64,000 nt of DNA from Ruegeria sp. AD91A (lineage in GTDB: Bacteria; Pseudomonadota; Alphaproteobacteria; Rhodobacterales; Rhodobacteraceae). Made by a program: the position numbers and the translations under genes. Positions 7,936-16,897 of the stretch are shown here, piece by piece; the stretch's first letter is position 1; every line of letters begins with the position of its first letter. The stretch is taken from NCBI RefSeq assembly GCF_003443535.1, contig NZ_CP031947.1, positions 679,268 to 743,267 on the forward strand, in the 5' to 3' direction. Below the pieces are notes generated by a model, which saw only the letters and a list, made by a program, of their open reading frames with translations, was not told the origin of the DNA and ran no database searches.

Positions 7936-9456
7936 ATGGACAATCTGATTTCCGGCTTTGCAATTCTGGCACAGTGGCAGGTCGTCGTGGCACTAGTCAT
8001 CGGATCGGTGGGCGGCGTCATCATCGGCGCGTTGCCCGGCGTCGGCGCTGCTGTGGCAATTGCCATTCTGCTGCCCGCCACCTTCGCGTTTGAGCCCATC
8101 GTCGGCCTGACCCTTCTGTTGGGCATTTACGGGTCGTCCATGTATGGCGGTGCAATTCCTGCCATTCTGATCAACACGCCTGGCACGGCCGTCAACGCAC
8201 TGACCACCTATGACGGCTATCCCATGACCAAGCGCGGCGAGGGACACCGAGCCCTGTCGCTGGCCTATTCGGCGTCGTTTTTCGGCGGCATCTTCTCGAT
8301 CCTCTGTCTGATCATCCTATCGCCTGTGTTGGCCTGGGTTGCCCCACATTTCGGAAGCCGCGAAATATTCCTGGCTGCGTTAATGGGCATCCTTCTGGTG
8401 ATCCTGGCCCATCGCGGGCAGACCTTTTCGGCCGCGATGCTGGCGTTCTTCGGCATTTTCCTCAGCACCGTCGGTCTGGAACCCGTCAAATACACCAAAC
8501 GTTTTACCTTTGACCAAACCTGGCTTTCGTCAGGTGTCGATCTGATCGTGGTGGTTCTTGGGCTGTTCGCCATCAGTCAGGCGCTGCTGCTGCTGGTCGA
8601 CAAAGAACACGCGCCGGGCGAAGCCCATGTGCGCGGCAGCATCTTCGCGGGCCTCAAAGAACTACTGGGCCTGAAACGCATCGCAACGGTGTCGTCATCG
8701 CTGGGTGTGCTCATGGGCATGGTACCGGGCACAGGCGAATTCACATCACAGTTCCTCTCATACACATACGCACAGAAAACCTCTGAAGACCCCGACAAAT
8801 TTGGCGATGGGTCACCAGAAGGTCTGGTGGCGTCCGAGGCGGCCAACAATGCCGTTCCTGGGGCCGCAATGATTCCGCTGCTGGCGCTGGGTATTCCTGG
8901 CGAAGCGCTGACCGCGATGATGCTTTCGGTCTTCTATGTTCACAACGTCATTCCCGGACCACAGCTTTTTGCCGATCAGATGGATTTTGTCATGGCACTG
9001 TACATGTCGCTGATCCTGCTCAATGTGATCGTTCTGGTCTTTTTGTTGTTCTCGACCAATCTGTTGCTGAAGATCATTCAGATCCCGACGCGCTTTCTGG
9101 GGATCATGATCCTGACGCTTTCCTTTGTCGGTGTATTTAGCCTGCGCAACTCAGTCACGGACTGCGCCATTGCCGCCGGGTTCGGCGTGTTCGGGCTGAT
9201 CCTGAAGCGCCTGAACCTGCCCATTGTTCCGATCATTCTGGGCATGGTTCTGGGCGGGATCATGGAAGTCAAACTGCGCAGCGCCATGGCGCGGGTGAAG
9301 ACACCACTTGATTTCATTGACCGGCCGATTGCCGCAATACTATTCATCATGATCCTTGGGGTCATTCTGCTCCACGTTCGCTCGCTGATCAAGGAACACA
9401 AGGAACGCATCACACCGCAACCGGTTCTCGACGAAGACTCAACTCAGCAAGGATAA
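7936..9456 (+). CDS. TctA-type large permease subunit of the TTT transporter
   Basis: The 506-residue protein has about a dozen membrane segments and the family signature near the N terminus, GALPGVGAAVAIAILLP, with a second related motif at GMVPGTGEFTSQFLSY in the C-terminal half (inverted repeat of the fold). It forms the channel of the three-part importer. The gene is intact and is followed seven bases later by the aldehyde dehydrogenase, so importer and enzymes are in one operon. Confidence 0.9.
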   Translation: MDNLISGFAILAQWQVVVALVIGSVGGVIIGALPGVGAAVAIAILLPATFAFEPIVGLTLLLGIYGSSMYGGAIPAILINTPGTAVNALTTYDGYPMTKRGEGHRALSLAYSASFFGGIFSILCLIILSPVLAWVAPHFGSREIFLAALMGILLVILAHRGQTFSAAMLAFFGIFLSTVGLEPVKYTKRFTFDQTWLSSGVDLIVVVLGLFAISQALLLLVDKEHAPGEAHVRGSIFAGLKELLGLKRIATVSSSLGVLMGMVPGTGEFTSQFLSYTYAQKTSEDPDKFGDGSPEGLVASEAANNAVPGAAMIPLLALGIPGEALTAMMLSVFYVHNVIPGPQLFADQMDFVMALYMSLILLNVIVLVFLLFSTNLLLKIIQIPTRFLGIMILTLSFVGVFSLRNSVTDCAIAAGFGVFGLILKRLNLPIVPIILGMVLGGIMEVKLRSAMARVKTPLDFIDRPIAAILFIMILGVILLHVRSLIKEHKERITPQPVLDEDSTQQG

Positions 9457-9462
9457 CCCCCC

Positions 9463-10947
9463 ATGGACCAATCCTCGATTGATGCGCTGCGTGCGCAGGA
9501 CATTGCTCCGCGCGGGCATTTCATAAACGGCCGCTATCAGGATGGCGAAACCGGGGCCCGGCATCAAGTTCTGTCTCCGATCAACGGTCAGCCTCTGGCG
9601 CTGATCGCCGAGGGCACGCCTGCGGATGTCGAGTCAGCCGTTCGTGCGGCGCGCCTAGCGTTCGAGGATGGGCGATGGGCGCGCATGGCCCCTGCCGACC
9701 GCAAGAAAGTATTGCTGAAACTGGCTGACCTGATCGAAGCACGCGCGCTTGAGCTAGCCGTGCTGGGCGTGCGCGACAACGGAACCGAGATCACCATGGC
9801 TTACAAGGCCGAGGCACTCTCGGCGGCTGCTACTTTCCGGTACTACGCCGAGGCGATCGACAAGATTTATGGACAAATCGCCCCGACAAGCGGTGATGTT
9901 CTGGGGCTTGTACATCACGCTCCGGTCGGGGTTGTCGGGGCCATCGTACCGTGGAACTTTCCACTGATGATCGGCAGCTGGAAAATTGCACCGGCACTGG
10001 CCGCAGGCAATTCCGTCGTCCTGAAACCTGCCGAAAGCGCCTCACTCAACCTGCTGAAGATTGCCGAGCTTGCCGCAGAAGCCGGAGTGCCCGACGGGGT
10101 GTTCAATGTCGTGACCGGGCGTGGCTCGGTCGTGGGTGAGGCTCTGGCCCTGTCGATGGACGTCGACATCATGGTGTTTACCGGGTCGGGCACAACCGGA
10201 CGGCGGCTGTTGGAGTATTCCGCTCGGTCGAACCTGAAACGCTGCTATCTGGAACTAGGCGGCAAGTCCCCTAACATCGTTTTTTCCGATGCCCCTGATC
10301 TGTCCGAAGCGGCCAAGGTCTCAGCCGCTGGCATCTTCCGCAATTCTGGTCAGGTCTGTGTCGCCGGATCTCGCCTGCTGGTCCAGCAAGAGGTTTACGA
10401 GGACTTCGTGACCGAGATCAGCCGCCATGCTGAAAGCTTCCGCGTCGGCGACCCGCTGGACCTGAACAGCCAGATCGGCGCGGTGCACAGCCTGCCAGAG
10501 CTTCAGGCCAATCTGGATTTCGTGACCAAAGCCGAAGCAGAAGGCGCCGAGCGCCGGACGGGCGGAAACCGCATCCTGACAGAGACCGGAGGCTACTACA
10601 TGGCGCCGACCGTCATGGCCAACGTGAAAGAGACCGACAACCTGTTCCAGAACGAAGTCTTCGGCCCCGTACTGGCGGTTACGCCTTTCAAGGATGAAGA
10701 CGAAGCGATCCGTCTGGCCAATGCCACGGTCTATGGGCTGGCTGGCGGTGTCTGGACCTCGAACTTCAGCCGCGCGCATCGCATGGTGGCCGGCATTCGC
10801 GCCGGTGTTGTGCACGTCAACACATATGGCGGTGCCGACCTGACTGTGCCGCTGGGCGGGGTTCGCCAGTCGGGCAATGGACACGACAAATCTCTGCACG
10901 CACTGGAAAAATACTTCGATCTGAAAACCGCATGGATAAAACTCTGA
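9463..10947 (+). CDS. NAD(P)-dependent aldehyde dehydrogenase (PuuC/betaine-aldehyde-dehydrogenase-like)
   Basis: A 494-residue aldehyde dehydrogenase with PWNFPLMIGSWK near residue 165, catalytic Glu in LELGGKSPN near 265 and the nucleophile Cys in NSGQVCVAGSRL near 300. It resembles dehydrogenases for omega-amino and other small aldehydes. In this operon it sits directly before the phospho-lyase-like PLP enzyme and the kinase, so it is a good candidate for oxidising the aldehyde made by that pair. The sequence alone does not fix the substrate. Confidence 0.85.
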   Translation: MDQSSIDALRAQDIAPRGHFINGRYQDGETGARHQVLSPINGQPLALIAEGTPADVESAVRAARLAFEDGRWARMAPADRKKVLLKLADLIEARALELAVLGVRDNGTEITMAYKAEALSAAATFRYYAEAIDKIYGQIAPTSGDVLGLVHHAPVGVVGAIVPWNFPLMIGSWKIAPALAAGNSVVLKPAESASLNLLKIAELAAEAGVPDGVFNVVTGRGSVVGEALALSMDVDIMVFTGSGTTGRRLLEYSARSNLKRCYLELGGKSPNIVFSDAPDLSEAAKVSAAGIFRNSGQVCVAGSRLLVQQEVYEDFVTEISRHAESFRVGDPLDLNSQIGAVHSLPELQANLDFVTKAEAEGAERRTGGNRILTETGGYYMAPTVMANVKETDNLFQNEVFGPVLAVTPFKDEDEAIRLANATVYGLAGGVWTSNFSRAHRMVAGIRAGVVHVNTYGGADLTVPLGGVRQSGNGHDKSLHALEKYFDLKTAWIKL

Positions 10948-10962
10948 AAGAAGGCCGACCTC

Positions 10963-12258
10963 ATGACTCTTCCAGCGAAATCTGTTGAACTCATTGAGCG
11001 CCGGGCCAGGCTATTGGGCCCTAACGTGTCGACGTTCTACTACGAGCCGGTTCATTTTGTGAAAGGCGAAGGCGTCTGGTTGTGGGATGCGGACGGGCGT
11101 AAATATCTGGATTGCTACAACAACGTGCCACATGTGGGTCATTGCAATCCGCGCGTGGTCGAGGCGATCTGTCGTCAGGCGCGCACGCTCAACACGCACA
11201 CCCGGTATCTGCACGACGGGATTCTGGACTATGTGGAAAAACTGACCGGGACGATGGATGCAGCGCTGAATACGGCCATCCTCACCTGCACCGGTTCCGA
11301 GGCAAATGACATTGCTTTGCGAATGGCAGAGGCAATGACCGGAAAACGAGGGATCATTGCCACTGACGCCACCTATCATGGAAATACAGCGCTGGTCAGC
11401 CAGTTGAGCAAATCGAACATCCCGACAGTCGGCTTCGGGCTGAGCAAGTATTTCCGTTTTGTCGGCGCACCCGACAGCTATCGCGATCCCGACCCGGACG
11501 GGTCAAAATTCGCCGATGCCGTGGCGGAACAGATTGCCGAGCACGAAAAGGCCGGCACCGGCTTTGCCGCATTGATCGTCTGCCCTTATTTTCTGAACGA
11601 AGGCTTTCCAGACAATCCGGACGGTTGGCTGGCACCCACGGCCAAGGTCGTACGCCAGGCCGGCGGCCTGTTGATCTGCGACGAGGTGCAATCAGGCTTT
11701 GGCCGAACCGGCACCCATATGTGGGCGCATCAGAAGATGGGCGTTGTGCCGGACGTCATGACTTTGGGCAAACCCATGGCCAACGGCCATCCGGTGGGCA
11801 GCGTGGTCACACGTTCCGAGATCATTTCGGCGTTCCGCAAGGGATATCGGTACTTCAACACGTTTGGCGGAAACCCTGTTTCCTGTGCTGCAGCGATGGC
11901 GGTTTTGGAAGAGATCGAAGACCAGAGCCTGGTCGCACATGCCAAATCCGTTGGCGACCATGCGCGAAAACGACTGAAGCTTTTGAAAGAAAAGTATGAC
12001 GTCATCGGAGACATACGCGGCTCGGGGCTGATATTCGGGGCCGAAATGGTCCTTGATCGCGACAGCAAGCAGCCCGCCAGTGAATTCACTGACCGTACCA
12101 TCAACGCCATGCGCCAGCGCGGGATTATTCACTCCAAGCTTGGACGCCATAAGAATGCTCTGAAAATTCGACCACCCATGCCATTCTCTATCAAAAACGC
12201 GGATCTTCTCTTTGACACGCTGGACGAAGTTTTGGCGAAAACGCCGCTGGTCGCATGA
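10963..12258 (+). CDS. Class III PLP enzyme resembling phosphoethanolamine/phosphohydroxylysine phospho-lyases
   Basis: The 431-residue protein has the class III aminotransferase fold: GSEANDIALR, Asp240 in LLICDEVQSGFGRTG and Schiff-base Lys270 in MTLGKPMANGHPVG. Its N-terminal segments CYNNVPHVGHCNP (about 51-63) and LNTHTRYLHDGILDY (76-90) match the subgroup of human ETNPPL and PHYKPL, which do not transaminate but eliminate phosphate and ammonia from a phosphorylated amino alcohol to leave an aldehyde. The gene overlaps the downstream APH-fold kinase by four bases (ATGA), tying lyase and kinase together. Ordinary transamination cannot be excluded. Confidence 0.8.
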   Translation: MTLPAKSVELIERRARLLGPNVSTFYYEPVHFVKGEGVWLWDADGRKYLDCYNNVPHVGHCNPRVVEAICRQARTLNTHTRYLHDGILDYVEKLTGTMDAALNTAILTCTGSEANDIALRMAEAMTGKRGIIATDATYHGNTALVSQLSKSNIPTVGFGLSKYFRFVGAPDSYRDPDPDGSKFADAVAEQIAEHEKAGTGFAALIVCPYFLNEGFPDNPDGWLAPTAKVVRQAGGLLICDEVQSGFGRTGTHMWAHQKMGVVPDVMTLGKPMANGHPVGSVVTRSEIISAFRKGYRYFNTFGGNPVSCAAAMAVLEEIEDQSLVAHAKSVGDHARKRLKLLKEKYDVIGDIRGSGLIFGAEMVLDRDSKQPASEFTDRTINAMRQRGIIHSKLGRHKNALKIRPPMPFSIKNADLLFDTLDEVLAKTPLVA

Positions 12259-13196
12259 AGCAGATCGTGGAACAGGCGCTGACCCTTTGGGAACTGGTCG
12301 ATAGCGAATGGTCTCTCGTGGCTGCTCGCGAAAACTGCGTCTATCGCGTTCAGGCAGGCCAGACCGCCTATGCTCTGCGACTGCATCGCAAAGGGCTGCG
12401 AACGGATGTCGAACTCCGTTCAGAGCTACAATGGATGGCCGTTCTCGGCAAAAACGGGGTCGGAGTTCCAACTCCTGTCCCGGCCGCAGATCGACGCTAT
12501 CTGCATCTGGTGGACGGCATTCAGGTCGACATGCTCAACTGGTTGCCGGGCAGCCCTTTGGGTGCGACCGGATCAGCCTTGGAGCAGCGCGACAGAAACG
12601 GCGTCTTCCACACAATTGGCAGAGAAACGGCGCGACTGCATGACATCAGTGACCAATGGACTCGTCCGCACGACTTCACGCGTTGGTCATGGGATCGTAG
12701 CGGGCTGCTTGGAGACACCCCTCTCTGGGGTCGATTCTGGGAGAACCCAACGCTTGGGAAAACGGACCGATCACTTTTCCTGGCGTTCCGAGACGTCGCA
12801 GATCGTGACCTTCAGCGCGTGGAAAAGCAGTTGGATTACGGGCTGATCCACGCCGATCTTGTCCGCGAAAACATCATGGTTGATGGTGACAAACTGTGGC
12901 TTATCGACTTCGACGATTCCGGTTTCGGTTTTCGCCTGTTTGATATCGCGACAATACTCCTCAAGAATCTGCGCGAACCGGATTTCAACCAGTTGCACGA
13001 TGCTTTGCTGGCCGGGTACCGATCGGAACGAACGATCTACACCGCGCAACTTGACCTGTTCATGGCACTTCGCGCGGCAACATATGTGGGATGGGTTGCA
13101 TCCCGCCTGAATGAAGAAGGATCGGACATACGCAATGTGCGGTTCATTGAAACCGCCCGAGGGTTGATGACCAAATACCTCGAACGCCACACTTAG
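12255..13196 (+). CDS. APH-fold small-molecule kinase (hydroxylysine/ethanolamine-kinase-like)
   Basis: A 313-residue phosphotransferase of the APH/choline-kinase fold. The catalytic loop HADLVREN is at residues 199-206 and the metal-binding segment DFDDSG at 218-223. The start codon overlaps the stop of the phospho-lyase-like gene, so translation is coupled. Relatives phosphorylate hydroxyls of amino alcohols, sugars or antibiotics. The partner enzyme suggests the substrate is an amino alcohol such as 5-hydroxylysine or ethanolamine, phosphorylated before elimination. An antibiotic-resistance role is unlikely in this context. Confidence 0.75.
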   Translation: MKQIVEQALTLWELVDSEWSLVAARENCVYRVQAGQTAYALRLHRKGLRTDVELRSELQWMAVLGKNGVGVPTPVPAADRRYLHLVDGIQVDMLNWLPGSPLGATGSALEQRDRNGVFHTIGRETARLHDISDQWTRPHDFTRWSWDRSGLLGDTPLWGRFWENPTLGKTDRSLFLAFRDVADRDLQRVEKQLDYGLIHADLVRENIMVDGDKLWLIDFDDSGFGFRLFDIATILLKNLREPDFNQLHDALLAGYRSERTIYTAQLDLFMALRAATYVGWVASRLNEEGSDIRNVRFIETARGLMTKYLERHT

Positions 13197-13209
13197 ACGG
13201 GAGGCACCA

Positions 13210-14445
13210 ATGGCCAAAAAGACAATCCTGCTGATTGGTACTTATGACACCAAAGAGCCCGAGATGCGGTTCATCGAAAAGGCGGTCAGAGCGCAGGGTG
13301 CCGACGTCCTGACCATGGATGTCTCGGTTCTGGGTGATCCGTCCGATCCAACTGATATCTCAAAGCACGACGTGGCCGCAGCCGGTGGCATGACCATTGA
13401 AGAAGTCATCGCGCAAGGAGACGAAAACAAAGCCTTTCGCGCAATGTCGGCCGGGGCAGCAAAGGTCGTTGCAAAGGCTTATTCAGAAGGTCGGTTTGAC
13501 GGAATGCTTGCCACGGGTGGAACCATGGGCACGGACCTTGCGCTGGATTGTGCGCAGGCGCTGCCGATGGGCGTTCCCAAATACATCGTATCAACGGTCA
13601 GCTTCTCACCTCTGATTCCTCCGCATCGGCTTGCACCTGACATTCAGATGATCCTCTGGGCCGGCGGCCTGTATGGCATGAACTCGATCTGCAAGTCTTC
13701 GCTCAGCCAAGCTGCCGGGGCCGTCGTGGGCGCAACCAAAGCGGCGACCGCCCCCGATCGCAGCAAACCTCTGATCGGTATGACCAGCCTTGGTTCGTCC
13801 TGCCTGCGTTACATGAAAACTCTGAAACCGGCATTGGAAGACCGCGGGTTTGAAGTGGCCGTGTTCCACTCTACCGGCATGGGCGGCATGGCTTATGAAA
13901 AACTGGCAGGCGAAGGCGCGTTTGCCTGCGTGATGGACTTCTGCATGCAGGAATTCGGCAACCTGATGGCGGGTTCCGTTGTCTCCAGCGGCGATGACCG
14001 TGTCACCAATGCCGGACGTGTAGGAACACCACAGATGGTGGCCCCAGGTGCGCTGGATCTATTGGACTTTGCGGGTTGGCAGGATATCCCCGAGCAATAC
14101 GCTGATCGCCCGTTCCATGAACACAACCGCCTGATCAAAAGCTCGGTCTTCAACGGGGCTGAACGACGTTCCTGGATTCGGGAACTCACGAACCGGCTGG
14201 AAGCCGCAACCGGGCCCGTGCATTTCTTTTTGCCCGTTCAGGGCGTCGAGGATTGGGACAAGGAAGGCGAAGAAGCGCATGATCCAAAGGCACTGGCCGA
14301 AATGGTGGATGAAGCGCGCAAGGTCATGCCCGGTCGGGTGCCGATGACAGAACTGGACGTTCACATCAACGACGCGGCTTTCTGCGAAGCAGTTCTGTCC
14401 CGGTTTGACAGGTGGGTTGAAACCGGGGTTGTCAGAACAGACTGA
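13210..14445 (+). CDS. UPF0261 / Tm-1-like ATP-binding protein
   Basis: The 411-residue protein is a full-length member of the UPF0261 family related to the N-terminal domain of tomato Tm-1. It shows the typical opening ILLIGTYDTKEPEM and the glycine-rich LATGGTMGTDLAL near residue 100. Members bind ATP and dimerise; their cellular role is unsettled. It closes the operon 13 bases after the kinase. In other bacteria such proteins also occur in catabolic operons, so an accessory function (salvage or repair of an intermediate) is possible but unproven. Confidence 0.8.
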   Translation: MAKKTILLIGTYDTKEPEMRFIEKAVRAQGADVLTMDVSVLGDPSDPTDISKHDVAAAGGMTIEEVIAQGDENKAFRAMSAGAAKVVAKAYSEGRFDGMLATGGTMGTDLALDCAQALPMGVPKYIVSTVSFSPLIPPHRLAPDIQMILWAGGLYGMNSICKSSLSQAAGAVVGATKAATAPDRSKPLIGMTSLGSSCLRYMKTLKPALEDRGFEVAVFHSTGMGGMAYEKLAGEGAFACVMDFCMQEFGNLMAGSVVSSGDDRVTNAGRVGTPQMVAPGALDLLDFAGWQDIPEQYADRPFHEHNRLIKSSVFNGAERRSWIRELTNRLEAATGPVHFFLPVQGVEDWDKEGEEAHDPKALAEMVDEARKVMPGRVPMTELDVHINDAAFCEAVLSRFDRWVETGVVRTD

Positions 14446-14506
14446 ACGCCATTGGAAGTAGTGGGAAAGGGGAAAAAGACACCCTGCGCATTGTCTGATA
14501 AACGTA

Positions 14507-14974
14507 TTATGGGACCTGGCCGGATTTGTGCGGCTTGATTCTGTGAAACTCTGGCACCCAGTCTTCAGACGGACGGTTCCAGAACTTGTTGGGGTTGTCT
14601 TCGTCCATCCCGGCCCGGTGCAAGGTGCGCCACGCGGACCGGATCAGAATGACCGGCTCTTCATAGGGATGCTGTGCAAAAAGCGTTTCCACAACGTTTT
14701 TAACGATTTGATGATCGGCAACGAAGAACGAGAGTTCGACGCAAGGCACTTCGACCACTTGATCGGTCGCAGCGTTTCGCCCTCCCGGTAAGGAACGAAA
14801 CCGTTGAGTGCCGACCTCAGTCTGAAAAGAAACATGGTCGTAGTCGCCATAGTCAAGCGCGGTCACCTGGTAAACAGCCTGAAGCAGAGCTTTTGCATGT
14901 GGTTGCGGAACCTGCACGGTAATTTCGAAACCCGCTTCGAGGTCGAAACGATTGGATTGGATTTGCCAGATCAT
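14507..14974 (-). CDS. NIF3-like (HPYEEP motif) small protein
   Basis: A 155-residue soluble protein. The segment AQHPYEEPVILI at about residues 101-112 is the hallmark of the PII/CutA-like domain inserted in NIF3/DUF34 proteins, which here stands alone with short tails. Its function is unknown. It lies convergent to the UPF0261 gene (61 bases between them) and downstream of the ArsR-type gene on the same strand. No damage is visible. Confidence 0.6.
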   Translation of the reverse strand: MIWQIQSNRFDLEAGFEITVQVPQPHAKALLQAVYQVTALDYGDYDHVSFQTEVGTQRFRSLPGGRNAATDQVVEVPCVELSFFVADHQIVKNVVETLFAQHPYEEPVILIRSAWRTLHRAGMDEDNPNKFWNRPSEDWVPEFHRIKPHKSGQVP

Positions 14975-15053
14975 TGTGTCCCCTTAGTTTTGGCAAGTCA
15001 TGGTCGGGGACACCGGCCTTCGCTACTATGAACAGTTCGCCTCCGGCCGAAGT

Positions 15054-15758
15054 TCAAGTGACTTCAAAGCTACGAAACAACATGTCTTTGGAGATGCCAA
15101 AATACAGCTCGAAAGCAGCAAGACCTTTCGGCTCGATGTACAAAGCCCTGCCGTTGCGCGGGCGGGTTACCCATTTCCTTGACAGTGCCTGATCGAGAAG
15201 ATTGACCCCGAACGGCCCGGAAAAATGGTGGCGACGCTCGGACCAGTCCAGACAGCATTTGACCGGTAGAGATGATGCAGCGTCAGACAGAATTCCAATA
15301 CGCTTCAGATGCGCACCTCCGCTTTGGGTCAGGCGCGCGCTTGTCCCTTCGACAGACATCCAGCCTTGGTCCACAAGTCGCCGGGCCAAGACGACTCCAA
15401 GACGACCGGCGATGTGGTTGTAACAGGTCCGCGCCACCAAATCAGGCGGACATTCCCCGTTTCGACCTCTGTACAGATGATCGGTGGGCGACAATGCAGA
15501 CAGCTGTTCAAGAGTTTCCGCGACCTCATCGCTGGCGATGCGGTAATAGACGCACCGTCCGCTTTTCTCGGCGACGATCATATCTGCACCCCGAAGTTTC
15601 GACAGGTGCTCACTTGCGGTGTTCGGGGCGATCCCGGCAACGGATGCCAGTTCTTTTCCGGTGTGCGCCCGACCATCCATCAACTCGCACAGAATGCGGG
15701 TCCTGCTTGAATCCGCAAGTGCAGCGCCGACAATATTCAGCCTGGGTTCATATGACAT
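15054..15758 (-). CDS. ArsR-type winged-helix transcriptional regulator
   Basis: The 234-residue protein opens with an ArsR helix-turn-helix: GKELASVAGIAPNTASEHLSKL at about residues 38-59, followed by a wing GRCVYYRIA. A longer C-terminal part without a recognised domain makes it larger than plain metal-sensing ArsR proteins, and no clustered metal-binding cysteines are obvious apart from CC in PVKCCLDW. ATG 15758 (MSYEPRLNIVG) fits the family; the frame extends upstream. It is divergent from the hydroxyproline transporter operon but that operon has its own GntR site, so its target is unknown. Confidence 0.75.
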   Translation of the reverse strand: MSYEPRLNIVGAALADSSRTRILCELMDGRAHTGKELASVAGIAPNTASEHLSKLRGADMIVAEKSGRCVYYRIASDEVAETLEQLSALSPTDHLYRGRNGECPPDLVARTCYNHIAGRLGVVLARRLVDQGWMSVEGTSARLTQSGGAHLKRIGILSDAASSLPVKCCLDWSERRHHFSGPFGVNLLDQALSRKWVTRPRNGRALYIEPKGLAAFELYFGISKDMLFRSFEVT

Positions 15759-15970
15759 GCCGCAGCTTAACCGAAACAACCTGTTTGGCACATGTTTCGT
15801 TGTTCGGTGATTGTCGAACTGAACGAGGAACGGAGGTCATTGAGTTTGGATCGAACAGCGAAACCTCAAGACAATCAATGAGCGACCAGGCGTTCTTTGA
15901 ATAATTGTTCCGTCCGATAGCCGGGTAGAGGCGCATGCCGATTAGGCCCGATAGAACTTTTTTGTGGATG

Positions 15971-15986
15971 TTGGATACAATATCCG
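15971..15986. promoter_or_regulatory. GntR-type operator upstream of the hydroxyproline transport operon
   Basis: TTGGATACAATATCCG contains the palindrome GGATA-CAA-TATCC (15973-15985), about 40 bases before the binding-protein start at 16025. The same GGATA-N3-TATCC element recurs before the dehydrogenase at 25413 and, degenerate, before the gntR gene at 24660. This marks it as the likely binding site of that regulator. Confidence 0.7.
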
Positions 15987-16024
15987 TTATTCGTGTTCAC
16001 ATCTTTTGATTCAGGGAGGATCAC

Positions 16025-16825
16025 ATGCTCAAGAAACTCGTCGCACTGGCGGCCTTCACTACTTTCACAACAGGCCCTGCGATGGCGGACACGCTCGACG
16101 ATGTCGTGGATCGCGGCACTCTTCGATGTGGCGTTGTTCTGGACTTTCCGCCGATCGGGTATCGCGACGCCAACAACGAACCGGCGGGTTTTGACGTGGA
16201 ATACTGCAATGATCTGGCTGCGGCGCTTGAAGTTGAGGCGGAAATCCTGCCTTTGACCTGGGCCGAGCGCCTGCCGGTCATCGTGACCGGGCGCGCAGAT
16301 GTCGTGTTCGGTGCGACCTCGGACAGCCTCGAACGGGCGCGGACCGTAGGCTTTTCCATTCCCTATGCAATCTACTACGCGCAGGGCGTCGTGAACGCGG
16401 ACAGTGGGATCGAAACCTTCGAAGACATCCGCGGTAAACGGGTCGCCGCCGCGATTGGCACAGTGCCAGAGCAGGAATGGCTAAAGATCGCTGCCGAATG
16501 GGGTGAAGAAGGCAACTATCAGGGCTACCAGTCGGAAAACGAGGTGTTTCTGGCGGTCGCACAGGGCAAGGCCGATATCGGTATCACCACCAACACCGCC
16601 GTTCTGCCGATCACCCAGCAGTATGAAACCGTGCTGGCCGGTCCGCGTATGCCCTGGACCACCGATTACACCTCGGTCGTTGGCAAAAGACAGGACGTCA
16701 CCTGGCTGAACTTCCTGAACCTGTTTGTTACACATCAGGCGCGTTCGGGCCGTTATCAGGAACTGTGGGGCAAATATGTCGGAGGCGAAACACCCGAGCT
16801 GCGCATTCCCGGTGTGATGTACTGA
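16025..16825 (+). CDS. Periplasmic binding protein of a PAAT-family ABC transporter (probable hydroxyproline uptake)
   Basis: The 266-residue precursor has a signal peptide (cleavage after AMA near residue 22) and the solute-binding family 3 fold: RGTLRCGVVLDFPPIGYRD at the mature N terminus and ADVVFGATSDSLERA near residue 95. It is first in the operon with two permeases, an ATPase and hydroxyproline-catabolic enzymes, so the ligand is probably a hydroxyproline isomer or its betaine. Ribosome site GGGAGG lies just upstream. A hairpin follows the stop. Confidence 0.8.
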   Translation: MLKKLVALAAFTTFTTGPAMADTLDDVVDRGTLRCGVVLDFPPIGYRDANNEPAGFDVEYCNDLAAALEVEAEILPLTWAERLPVIVTGRADVVFGATSDSLERARTVGFSIPYAIYYAQGVVNADSGIETFEDIRGKRVAAAIGTVPEQEWLKIAAEWGEEGNYQGYQSENEVFLAVAQGKADIGITTNTAVLPITQQYETVLAGPRMPWTTDYTSVVGKRQDVTWLNFLNLFVTHQARSGRYQELWGKYVGGETPELRIPGVMY

Positions 16826-16840
16826 TCCCACTCCCAAACA

Positions 16841-16872
16841 CTCTTTCGCCGGGCTTCTGCCGGGCGAAAGAG
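16841..16872 (+). other. Intercistronic hairpin behind the binding-protein gene
   Basis: CTCTTTCGCC (16841-16850) pairs with GGCGAAAGAG (16863-16872), with an inner GGC/GCC stem. There is no T run, so mRNA stabilisation of the upstream binding-protein message is more likely than full termination. Confidence 0.55.
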
Positions 16873-16897
16873 CTGGGTAACTTCGGAAAAGAAACCT

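Noticed and set aside
12255..13196. APH-fold protein as an aminoglycoside resistance gene
   Set aside because: It overlaps a phospho-lyase-like gene in a catabolic operon with its own importer; metabolic kinase is more likely.
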